From: an uncultured Tessaracoccus sp.
GTDB taxonomy: Bacteria; Actinomycetota; Actinomycetes; Propionibacteriales; Propionibacteriaceae
Length of the DNA stretch: 64,000 nucleotides
Direction of reading: 5' to 3'
Assembly: GCF_947286155.1 (NCBI RefSeq)
Contig: NZ_CAMYPD010000005.1
Location: 1-64,000, forward strand
Shown here: positions 17,190-24,845 of the stretch, in pieces
Numbering within the stretch: position 1 is the stretch's first letter
Layout of the letters: every line of letters begins with the position of its first letter
The notes under the pieces: model-generated
The model's input: only the letters and a program-made list of their open reading frames with translations
The model's database searches: none
What the model was told of the DNA's origin: nothing
Translations under genes and position numbers: made by a program

Positions 17190-18497
17190 ATGACGAAGCT
17201 GTACCCAGGCGTTCCCGACGCGCGCACGGCAGGTGGCCCCGACGAAGTGCTCACGCACGCTGAGCTCAGCGTGTTCGTGCACTCCCAGCTCTCCGCCCAC
17301 GACTTCGACGGCAAACGCGTCACCCTCGTCGTGCCCGACGGCACCCGCCACGCGCCCGTCGCGATGATGTCCAAACTCATCCGCGACGCGCTCGGCACCC
17401 GGCCCGCATCCGTCCGCGTCGTGATCGCACTCGGCACGCACGATTACATGTCCGACGAGGCCATCGGCAAGCTCATGGGCTGCGAGCCCGGCAGGTTCGC
17501 CGACACCTACCCCGGCTGGGAGATCGTCAACCACCTGTGGCGCGACGAAGCCACGTTCGCGAATCTCGGGACGGTGTCCAGGGAGCGCATCGCCGAGCTC
17601 AGCGACGGTCGCCTCACCGACCGCGACATGACCGTGCTGGTGAACAAGCTCGTCGTGGACACCGACATCTCCCTCATCCTCGGCCCGGTGCTGCCGCACG
17701 AGGTCGTCGGCATTTCCGGCGGCAACAAGTACTTCTTCCCAGGCCTGTCGGGCCACGATGTGATCGACATGTCGCACTGGGTAGGCGCGCTGATTACGAG
17801 CTACGAGATGATCGGATCGCTCGGCATCACCCCCGTGCGCCAGATGATCGACGCCGCCGCCGAGCTGATCCCGTCGGAGAAACTGCTGCTGGGGATGATC
17901 GTGAAGCCCGGTTCCGACGACCTCCAGTTCGTGGCGTTCGGCGACTCGCGGGCCGCGTGGGAGGCGTGCGCGGAGGTGTCGAGCCAGGTGCACGTGAAGT
18001 ATGTGCCGCGCGAGTATAAGCGCGTGCTGTCGATCATTCCCGAGATGTACGAGGACATGTGGACCGGCGCCAAGGGGTTCTACAAGCTCGAGCCGATCGT
18101 CGCCGACGGGGGCGAGCTCATCATCTACGCGCCGCACATCCGCGAGGTATCGGTGATGCACCCCGGCATCGAGGACATCGGCTACCACAACCGCCAGTAC
18201 TTCGTCGAGCAGTGGGACCGCTTCAAAGACCACCCGTGGGGCGAGCTCGCCCACTCGACGCACCTGCGCGGCCTCGGCAGCTACGACCCCGCCACCGGCG
18301 TCGAAACCAACCGCGTCACCGTCACGCTCGCCACCGGCATCCCCCGCGCGACGGTGGAGGCCATCTCGCTCAACTACCTCGACCCGGCGACGGTCGACGT
18401 CGCCGCGTTCGAGCACGACCCCGACACCCTCGTCGTGCATGGGGCCGGCGAGCTGCTCCACCGCACCGAAGCCCAGCGCGGGAGGCTACCCGCGTGA
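17190..18497 (+). CDS. larA: LarA-family nickel-pincer racemase/epimerase
   Basis: 435 residues. LarA enzymes use the nickel-pincer (NPN) cofactor to move a hydride on C2 of alpha-hydroxy acids. Every key residue of Lactiplantibacillus LarA has a match with the right spacing: DGTR (Arg53), GTH (His84), PH (His170), GGNK with the pincer-binding Lys180, His196 as nickel ligand and Lys295. His170-Lys180-His196 spacing of 10 and 16 equals the reference. So it is very likely an active NPN enzyme. The substrate is open. The larEBC genes 5 kb downstream are in an operon with glucuronate isomerase and fructuronate reductase, which favours a C2 epimerase of a sugar acid (mannonate/gluconate) over lactate racemase. 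Confidence 0.85.
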   Translation: MTKLYPGVPDARTAGGPDEVLTHAELSVFVHSQLSAHDFDGKRVTLVVPDGTRHAPVAMMSKLIRDALGTRPASVRVVIALGTHDYMSDEAIGKLMGCEPGRFADTYPGWEIVNHLWRDEATFANLGTVSRERIAELSDGRLTDRDMTVLVNKLVVDTDISLILGPVLPHEVVGISGGNKYFFPGLSGHDVIDMSHWVGALITSYEMIGSLGITPVRQMIDAAAELIPSEKLLLGMIVKPGSDDLQFVAFGDSRAAWEACAEVSSQVHVKYVPREYKRVLSIIPEMYEDMWTGAKGFYKLEPIVADGGELIIYAPHIREVSVMHPGIEDIGYHNRQYFVEQWDRFKDHPWGELAHSTHLRGLGSYDPATGVETNRVTVTLATGIPRATVEAISLNYLDPATVDVAAFEHDPDTLVVHGAGELLHRTEAQRGRLPA

Positions 18498-18512
18498 GGG
18501 GCCCCGTCGGCG

Positions 18513-18923
18513 CTACTTCGTCACCGTCACGGTGTAGGTCACAGGCTCCTTGCCCTGCGCGTCGCAGTTCTCCAGCGTGGTGCGGAGGCAGTACTGCACC
18601 GTGAAGGTGAACGTGCCCTCCTTCTGCCCGGTCATGTCGGCCCACACCGGGTACGTGCAGCCGCCGGGAGGGGTGTCCGTCGGGCAATCTCCGTGGCCTT
18701 CCTTGATCGTCGCGTACGGGGAATCGACGCCGTCGGTGATGTAGTAGTTATCGCCGACGCTGGGGTTCACCTCGCCCAGCACCACCCGCTCGGTATCGCC
18801 AACCGCGATTTGCAGGTCGGTGGGACTGCTGGGCGTTGGCTGGGGGCCGGGATCGGGATCAGGGTCGGGCGCCTGGGGAATGATGCCGAAGAACAGAGTG
18901 AGCAGCATAGCGATGATGGTCAT
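18513..18923 (-). CDS. Small secreted protein of unknown function
   Basis: 136 residues. A short hydrophobic N-terminus (MTIIAMLLTLFFGIIPQA) acts as a signal or anchor, followed by an Asp/Pro-rich spacer of DPDPDP type. The beta-rich domain has four cysteines (GDCPTD, GGCTYP, QYCLR, ENCDAQ) that probably form two disulfides outside the cell. No family recognised. It converges with larA, leaving only 15 bases between the stops. Confidence 0.65.
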   Translation of the reverse strand: MTIIAMLLTLFFGIIPQAPDPDPDPGPQPTPSSPTDLQIAVGDTERVVLGEVNPSVGDNYYITDGVDSPYATIKEGHGDCPTDTPPGGCTYPVWADMTGQKEGTFTFTVQYCLRTTLENCDAQGKEPVTYTVTVTK

Positions 18924-18974
18924 ACCTCATAGTATGGACGGCAATCGGGCCATCGCAGCGCGGCTTCATCGGGC

Positions 18975-19403
18975 TCAGCTGGCCTGTGCCGCCAGCCACC
19001 TCGCCACGGATTGCACGTAGCGCTCGAACTGCTCCAATGCCAGGGGGACTGCCTTGTTCACTCGTTGCTCGTCCACGCGCACGTACTCGTGGATGAGCAC
19101 ATTGCGCATACCGACGCTCGGTATCAGCGCCTCGGCAAGCGAACGGGGAATCACCCCCTGCGCCGCCGCTTCTCGGAACGACTCAGCCGCATCGGTTGGC
19201 GCCACATTCCCTAGCGATCCCACAATGTGCAGGTTGATGCCGACGGCGAGGTCCACCAGTTGGGTGAGTATCCGCTCCACCGCCAGTTGCTCGATTACAC
19301 CCCGATCGGGATTGGCTTCGATGTCTGCGAGCGTCCGCAATTGCCGCTCGATGAGTCGAAGACGCTCGAGCACCACAACGTCGCTGAATTGCCTAGGAAC
19401 CAT
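18975..19403 (-). CDS. hepT: HepT-like HEPN toxin
   Basis: 142 residues, DUF86/HepT family: an all-helical HEPN ribonuclease toxin. The catalytic Rx4HxY motif is present as RNVLIHEY near residue 99. Partner antitoxin MntA is encoded immediately upstream; in studied pairs MntA adds AMP units to the Tyr of this motif and so inactivates the toxin. The ATG at 19403 lies inside the 3' end of mntA (11-base overlap), which fixes the start; the longer upstream frame is the mntA shadow. Length and motif are intact, so the pair is probably functional. Confidence 0.9.
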   Translation of the reverse strand: MVPRQFSDVVVLERLRLIERQLRTLADIEANPDRGVIEQLAVERILTQLVDLAVGINLHIVGSLGNVAPTDAAESFREAAAQGVIPRSLAEALIPSVGMRNVLIHEYVRVDEQRVNKAVPLALEQFERYVQSVARWLAAQAS

Positions 19404-19806
19404 GCGCCAACCTTTCCAACGCAGCTCGGCGGAATGGCTCCTCGTCGCGGTACTGCCCGAAGGCCGCGATGCGCAGGCGAGCCACCATCTCGGGCACGCG
19501 CTCCACGAGCGGTTCGCCATAATTCAGGGCGCCGAATTTGGCGACGGCGCCAGCTCGGTCGAGTGGCATCAGGTCGACGTGGTCACCGTACCGGGTGATG
19601 AATGCGGTCGCGACCGCGAACTCGTCGCCGCGAACACCTCGCTCAAAGCAGTACGCCAGGTCCAGATCACGCGCCACGGCCGCGTCGCGTAACACGCTGC
19701 CGTGCAGCATGAGCACGGCGATATGTTGCGACGCGCACAGCTCCTCCAACGCGCCACTGGCCTGATCGGCTCGGAGCCTGGCCAGCGCCTCTTGCACCGA
19801 CGTCAT
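19393..19806 (-). CDS. mntA: MntA-like antitoxin nucleotidyltransferase
   Basis: 137 residues of the minimal nucleotidyltransferase (MNT) family. The catalytic signature is HGSVLRDAAVARDLDLAY: Gly-Ser, nine residues, then DxD; the third acid may be the Asp in GDHVDLMPL. In HepT/MntA pairs this enzyme AMPylates the toxin. It is the first gene of a two-gene minus-strand operon with hepT overlapping by 11 bases. Upstream lies PAL-B copy 3 and then the end of the mannosidase gene. Confidence 0.9.
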   Translation of the reverse strand: MTSVQEALARLRADQASGALEELCASQHIAVLMLHGSVLRDAAVARDLDLAYCFERGVRGDEFAVATAFITRYGDHVDLMPLDRAGAVAKFGALNYGEPLVERVPEMVARLRIAAFGQYRDEEPFRRAALERLAHGS

Positions 19807-19838
19807 GATGCAAGTCTAGTGACCGCGCACTGTCGGCA

Positions 19839-19890
19839 AAGATAGATCAAGTTCGTGGCTCGTCTACCCACCACGAACTTGATCTATCTT
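19839..19890. repeat. PAL-B palindromic repeat, copy 3
   Basis: 20-bp perfect arms (19839-19858, 19871-19890). The loop reads CTCGTCTACCCA, the reverse complement of the loop type in the other copies, so this copy is inverted. Its last base is also the last base of the TGA stop of the mannosidase gene (19890-19892 on the minus strand). Confidence 0.9.
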
Positions 19891-22800
19891 CAGGCCCGGC
19901 TGATCCGCAGCGTCGCCACCTGGAACGGACGCAGGGCGAGCGTCGCCTGCGAACCCTCGACGCGCTGCACGACGCTGGGCGCCACCTGCTGCTGATCCGA
20001 GGTGCCCAGCGGCACCTCCAGCAGATCCGTCTCGACGATGTCCGTCGCCGCAAAGCTGGTTGTCAGCGTGGCATCGGCGCGCTTACCGTAGGGCTCGTAC
20101 AGCCGCACGACCACGTCACCCGAGCCATCTTCCGCCAGCTTCACCGCCTCGACGGCGACCCCACCGTCGGCGGTGATGAGCGGCGCCACCTCGCCACCAG
20201 CCACGACGCGCGGCGTGTGGTTGGCGAGGTAGCCGTCGGCCACCGCGTCCTCGACGTCCCCGCCGGGGCGGAGCGTGAACCGGAACGTGTGTTCGCCGAT
20301 GTCAGCGCGCGGATCGGGGTACCGCGGGCCCTTCAACAGCGACGCGCGCACGCTGGTGTAGGTGCCGCCGTCGGCGCGGGCTTCGCGCTGGAAATCCCAA
20401 CCGTAGGTGCGCTCGTTCGCGATGGCCACACCGTAGCCCGGCTCGCCGACGTGCACCCAGCGGTGCGCGTGCACCTCGAAGCGCTGCGCATCCCACGACG
20501 TGTTCGTGTGCGTCGGGCGGGTGATGTGGCCCATCTGAATCTCGCAGCGCGCCTCGTCGCTGTGCACATCGACCGGCCACACGAGCTTCAGGAGGGCATC
20601 GCGCTCGTGCCAGTCGACGTCCACCTCGACGTGCAGCCGCCCGTCGCCGGGCGCGAGGGTGAGGCGCTGCGTCGCGGTGGAATCGTGGAACGCGTAGCGC
20701 ACCTCCACGCCGCGCTCGATGACGACGACCTCGCTCGCGTCGAGGGTTTCGCAGGTGTTCAGCGAAGCCAGGTCGATGTCCCACGCGTCCCACGCGTTCG
20801 GGAAATCCGGGTGCAGCTGCAGCAGCGAGCCGCGCGTGCCCGCAGGCAGCACCTCGCGTGAGCGCTCCTTGTCGAACAGCGACGTGACACCGCCGCGTCC
20901 GTCCACCGCCACCCGGAGCGAGGCACCGTCGACGACGAACCCGTCGCCCTCGGCACGTACCTCGACGTGCCCGTCAGCCGGGCGCTGAACGCAGGCGCCG
21001 AAGGCGGGGACACCGTCGCGAACCACCGGCGCGCCGTTGAAGACCACCTCACCCGACGCCTTCCCCGACGCTGCTGCCAGCGCGCGCTGGGCGTCGTCGA
21101 TGATCTGCGTGAGTTCGGCCTCCAGGGCTTCCTGGCGGGCGAGCACCTCGTCGTACACCCACGCGATGCAGGTGCCGGGGAGGATGTCGTGGAACTGGTA
21201 GAGCAGCACCTCGCGCCAGATCTCGCCCAGCCGCTCGGCCGGGTACGAGCCGACGCCGCGCACCTCGGCGGTGGTGGTCCACAGCTCGGCTTCGCGCAGG
21301 AGTTCCTCGCAGCGGCGGTTGCCGCGCTTCACGCGCGCGACGGAGGTGAAGGTGCCGCGGTGCAGCTCGAGGTAGAGCTCGCCGACCCACACCGACGGGC
21401 CCTCGTGCTCGCGCTCGGCCTGCTCGAAGAACCGCGTGGGCGTGGACACCTCGACGCGGGGGTGGCCGGCGAGGTCGCCCACTCGTTCGATGCGCTCCAG
21501 CATCTCGCGCGTCGGGCCGCCACCGCCGTCGCCATACCCAAACGGCACGAGTGACGTGGCGGATCTGCCCTTGTCACGGAAGTTTCGGGCCGCGTGGTGG
21601 AGGTTCTCGGCGGACAGGTCGGAGCAGTACGTATCGGCCGGCGGGAAGTGCGTGAAGATGCGGGTGCCGTCGATGCCCTCCCAGGTGAAGGAGTGGTGCG
21701 GGAAGTCGTTGACCTGGTTCCACGAGATTTTCTGCGTGAGGAACCAGCGCGCGCCGGCCAGCTTCGCGAGCTGCGGGAGGCCGCCGGAGTAGCCGAATGA
21801 GTCGGGCAGCCACACCTCGGTGCAGGGCTTACCGAAGCGCTCGGTGAAGAACCGCTGGCCTTGCAGGAACTGCCGGCACATCGCCTCGCCGCTGGGGAGG
21901 TTCGCGTCGGACTCCACCCACATGCCCCCGACGGGGATGATGTGCCCGTCGGCCACCGCCTGCTGCAGGCGCTCGAACAGCTGGGGGTGGTCTTCCTCGA
22001 GCCAGGCGGAGTGCTGCGCGGCTGGGAACGAGAAACGGTGCTCCGGGAAGCGCTCGGTGAGCGTCAGCTGGTTGGCGATGGTGCGCGCCACCTTGCGACG
22101 GGTCTCCCTGAGCGGCCACAGCCACGCGGAGTCAATGTGCGCATGCCCGACGGCGTGGAGCAGATGGCTGCCATCCTCGGCGGTGCGCTCCAGGGTTGGC
22201 CTGAGCTCGGAGCGTGCGGCCGCAGCAGTGCCGACGATGTCGCGCAGGCTGAGTGCGTCGAGCGCGCGGTCGAGGGCGCGGCGGATCTCCCAGCGTCGGC
22301 CGGAGTCCTCGGGGAGCTGCGCGGCGGTCTCGTGGAGCGCCTCGATGTCGAGCGCGAGGGCGCGGACCTCGTCGTGGATGAGCTGCAGCTCCGCGGTGCG
22401 GAGGGTGTGGATTGGGGCGGGGCCGGCCCCGGCCTTGGTGCCGCGCTCGGTTTCGCGGAAGGGTGGGGAGTCGAGCATCACCGGGTTCGCTGCGGCCTCG
22501 ACGTAGAACTCGAAGCGGCCATCGTCGTCGCACTCGATCGGCACCCACTGGTTGCGGGGGTTGAGACCCTTGACGACGGTGCCGTCGGGGCGTACCACGA
22601 GGCCCTCGCAGGTGAAGCCGGGCCCGCCGATGGCGCCGAGGTCGATGGCGGCCTCGACGTGGGCGCCTAGGTAGTCGCTCGGCACCTGGCCGCGGAAGCG
22701 CATCCATGTGGTGCCCCAGGCGGGGCCCCACTCGTCGCCGACGGCGGCGGGCTCGTAGGTGAGGCGGAGGGCTTCGTCGATCGAGATGGGTTCGCCCTGC

Positions 22801-22964
22801 CCGATCGCGCCGGGCGCGGCGGCGTGGCCGGTGGCGTCGTCGGAATCGGTGATGGGGGCGAAAGCCACTTCGAGGTCTGCGATCTTCTGCGCGCTGGCCG
22901 GCCAGATCTTGTCTGCCAGGTGGCGATGCACGCGGCCGTCGAGCACGGGTCCGTGGTCATGCAT
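19890..22964 (-). CDS. Alpha-mannosidase, glycoside hydrolase family 38
   Basis: 1024 residues, a normal size for bacterial GH38. It releases mannose from alpha-mannosides by a retaining, zinc-dependent mechanism. The zinc-site motif GHAHIDSAWLWP lies near residue 276, and WLPDSFGYSGGLPQL near residue 393 contains the catalytic nucleophile Asp. The C-terminal half is the beta-sandwich domain pair of the family (VFNGAPVVRDGVPAFG onward). No signal peptide, so it works in the cytosol on imported oligosaccharides. ATG 22964 follows GGAGGAGA. It is divergent from larE; PAL-A copy 3 sits between them. It may belong to the same glycan-use region as the uronate genes. Confidence 0.93.
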   Translation of the reverse strand: MHDHGPVLDGRVHRHLADKIWPASAQKIADLEVAFAPITDSDDATGHAAAPGAIGQGEPISIDEALRLTYEPAAVGDEWGPAWGTTWMRFRGQVPSDYLGAHVEAAIDLGAIGGPGFTCEGLVVRPDGTVVKGLNPRNQWVPIECDDDGRFEFYVEAAANPVMLDSPPFRETERGTKAGAGPAPIHTLRTAELQLIHDEVRALALDIEALHETAAQLPEDSGRRWEIRRALDRALDALSLRDIVGTAAAARSELRPTLERTAEDGSHLLHAVGHAHIDSAWLWPLRETRRKVARTIANQLTLTERFPEHRFSFPAAQHSAWLEEDHPQLFERLQQAVADGHIIPVGGMWVESDANLPSGEAMCRQFLQGQRFFTERFGKPCTEVWLPDSFGYSGGLPQLAKLAGARWFLTQKISWNQVNDFPHHSFTWEGIDGTRIFTHFPPADTYCSDLSAENLHHAARNFRDKGRSATSLVPFGYGDGGGGPTREMLERIERVGDLAGHPRVEVSTPTRFFEQAEREHEGPSVWVGELYLELHRGTFTSVARVKRGNRRCEELLREAELWTTTAEVRGVGSYPAERLGEIWREVLLYQFHDILPGTCIAWVYDEVLARQEALEAELTQIIDDAQRALAAASGKASGEVVFNGAPVVRDGVPAFGACVQRPADGHVEVRAEGDGFVVDGASLRVAVDGRGGVTSLFDKERSREVLPAGTRGSLLQLHPDFPNAWDAWDIDLASLNTCETLDASEVVVIERGVEVRYAFHDSTATQRLTLAPGDGRLHVEVDVDWHERDALLKLVWPVDVHSDEARCEIQMGHITRPTHTNTSWDAQRFEVHAHRWVHVGEPGYGVAIANERTYGWDFQREARADGGTYTSVRASLLKGPRYPDPRADIGEHTFRFTLRPGGDVEDAVADGYLANHTPRVVAGGEVAPLITADGGVAVEAVKLAEDGSGDVVVRLYEPYGKRADATLTTSFAATDIVETDLLEVPLGTSDQQQVAPSVVQRVEGSQATLALRPFQVATLRISRA

Positions 22965-23283
22965 GCGGTTCTCCTCCGCGACGTGTAGGCAACAGTGCTG
23001 TAGCAACCATCCTTGCGCACGGCGCAACCCCCCAGTGCACCCGGCGCGCCCGCTGGCGCCAGGTGGGGGTACCTCGGGCTACCTAACCCGATATCCACAC
23101 GCGTTTGTCGAAATCGCCCAAAAACGCCCTTTTTCGCAAACGCGTGTGGATATCGGGTTAGCTCGGCGTGCGTACTTCTCTCACACGCGACCACTTGGCA
23201 ACTCTCGGCAACCGGGCGACGTGAGCACGTAGACTCTGATCGAATCGAACATATCGGCCACTGTCTTCAAAGGAGCATGCACG
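22965..23283. other. Divergent intergenic region, mannosidase/larE
   Basis: 319 bases without a gene. It holds PAL-A copy 3 (23083-23161), the AAGGAG ribosome site of larE at 23270-23275, and on the mannosidase side an imperfect palindrome GTGCTGTAGCAACC...GCGCAC around 23001-23022. The last might be a regulator site, for example for the LacI protein of the operon, but the match is weak. No clear promoter hexamers could be assigned. Confidence 0.5.
23083..23161. repeat. PAL-A palindromic repeat, copy 3
   Basis: Perfect 24-bp arms (23083-23106, 23138-23161), 31-base loop, G:C variant (CCCGATATC / GATATCGGG). It lies 122 bases before larE in a divergent region, and forms a bracket with copy 4 around the larE-uxuB operon. 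Confidence 0.92.
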
Positions 23284-24165
23284 TTGCCGTCCGCCGCCAC
23301 GACGACCCCCCTCCACGCCTTGTCAGCGCCACTTCGCGCGAAAGCCGACGACGTGGTCTGCCGGCTACGCGCGGCCGCCGGCGATACGGGGCGCGTCGGG
23401 GTGGCGTATTCCGGCGGGGTCGATTCAGCCACGTTGGCCGCGCTCACGGCGGAAGCCGTCGGGCGAGAGCGAACCGTGCTGCTACTAGCGGTGTCGCCGT
23501 CGCTCGCACGCCGAGAGCGACGACTCGCCCACACCCAGGCGGCCACGCTCGGGCTGGAACTCGTCGAGGTGTCCACCCACGAGCTCGACAACCCCAGTTA
23601 CACCGCGAACCCCGTCGATCGCTGCTACCACTGCAAGGACGAGATGTTCACGCGCATCGAGGACGCGGAGGCGGCGCGGCTTGGCCTCGCCGTCGTCGCG
23701 TACGGGGAGAATGCGGACGACGCGCAGCGTGTGGATCGGCCGGGCGCACGCGCCGCGCGGGAGCACGCCGTCGCGCATCCGCTCGCCGACGCGGGCGCGA
23801 CGAAGGAGGACGTCCGCGCCATCGCGCGCGCGTTTGGCCTGGCCAGCGCAGATAAACCGGCTGCACCGTGCCTCGCGAGCCGCATCCCGCACGGCGAGGA
23901 GGTGACCGCCGCCAAGCTCGAGCAGATCGACGTCGCGGAGGACGCCGTGCTCGCCGCCGGCTTCACCGACTGCCGCGTGCGCCACCACGGCACCGTGGCC
24001 CGCGTCGAGGTACCCGCCGATGAGCTGGGACACCTCGCCGACGCCGAACTGCGTCAGGCGCTCGTCGACGGGGTGCGCGCGGCGGGGTTCGCGCACGTCG
24101 CGGTCGACCTCGAGGGCATCCGCTCCGGCGCATTCACCCTCCAGCTCATGGAGGCGCCCCGATGA
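23284..24165 (+). CDS. larE: ATP-dependent sacrificial sulfur transferase LarE
   Basis: 293 residues. LarE supplies the two sulfur atoms of the nickel-pincer cofactor: it adenylates the carboxylates of the LarB product and transfers sulfur. The PP-loop ATPase motif is AYSGGVDSAT (residues 41-50). Three cysteines stand out: Cys114 and Cys117 in RCYHCKDEMF and Cys196 in PCLASRI. The last aligns by context with the sacrificial Cys of the lactobacillus enzyme. A three-Cys set recalls LarE forms that use an iron-sulfur cluster as sulfur carrier instead of destroying themselves; this is inference. Start TTG 23284 with AAGGAG eight bases before it. The stop overlaps larB by 4 bases. Confidence 0.92.
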   Translation: MPSAATTTPLHALSAPLRAKADDVVCRLRAAAGDTGRVGVAYSGGVDSATLAALTAEAVGRERTVLLLAVSPSLARRERRLAHTQAATLGLELVEVSTHELDNPSYTANPVDRCYHCKDEMFTRIEDAEAARLGLAVVAYGENADDAQRVDRPGARAAREHAVAHPLADAGATKEDVRAIARAFGLASADKPAAPCLASRIPHGEEVTAAKLEQIDVAEDAVLAAGFTDCRVRHHGTVARVEVPADELGHLADAELRQALVDGVRAAGFAHVAVDLEGIRSGAFTLQLMEAPR

Positions 24166-24845
24166 ACGACGTTGCCAACATCGATTTCGAGCGCTACTCC
24201 CGACGGGGCTACCCCGAAGCGGTGCTGTGCCAGGGGAAGACGCCCGCCCAGGTGGCGCAGATCGCGGCGGGCTGGCACCGTCGCGCCTCCGACGGCATCT
24301 CGCTCGGCACGCTCCTGTTCACCCGTGTCGAACCCGAGCATGCCGAGGTGATCCTCGACCAGTTCCCCACCGCACTCCACGACGAGACCGCGCGCATCGT
24401 CGCTTGGCCACCCGAACCACCCACCCCCACTGGCGGGCGCGTGACGGTGGTCTGCGCGGGCACGTCGGACCTCCCAGTCGCCCGCGAGGCCGCGCTCACG
24501 GCCCGCTTCCTCGGGCGCGAGGTGACCGAGATCGTCGACGTCGGCGTCGCCGGGCTGCACCGCATCCTGGCGAGACGCGACGAGCTCGAAGCGGCCGACG
24601 TCATCGTCGCGGTGGCGGGCATGGACGCGGCGCTGGTGCCCGTCGTCGCGGGGCTGGCGCGCTGTCCCGTCGTCGCTTGCCCCACCTCCACCGGCTACGG
24701 CGCCGCCTTCGACGGCGTGGCCGCCCTCCTCTCGATGCTCAACGCCTGCGCGCCTGGGGTTGGCGTCGTCAACATCGACAACGGCTACGGCGCCGGCCAT
24801 CTGGCCGCGCAGATCACCGCCAGCAAGGAGTTCCCGCATGCATGA
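24162..24845 (+). CDS. larB: Nickel-pincer cofactor biosynthesis protein LarB
   Basis: 227 residues. LarB carboxylates the pyridinium ring of nicotinic acid adenine dinucleotide and hydrolyses the phosphoanhydride, giving the dicarboxylate precursor of the pincer. The C-terminal part resembles PurE: VVCAGTSDLPVAREAA, then VAGMDAALVPVVAGL and CPTSTGYGAAFDGVAALLSML. Start ATG 24162 overlaps the larE stop. Its 3' end overlaps larC by 8 bases. The precursor is a NAD intermediate (NaAD), so this pathway draws on the same pool as nadB/nadC/nadE in this window. Confidence 0.95.
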   Translation: MNDVANIDFERYSRRGYPEAVLCQGKTPAQVAQIAAGWHRRASDGISLGTLLFTRVEPEHAEVILDQFPTALHDETARIVAWPPEPPTPTGGRVTVVCAGTSDLPVAREAALTARFLGREVTEIVDVGVAGLHRILARRDELEAADVIVAVAGMDAALVPVVAGLARCPVVACPTSTGYGAAFDGVAALLSMLNACAPGVGVVNIDNGYGAGHLAAQITASKEFPHA

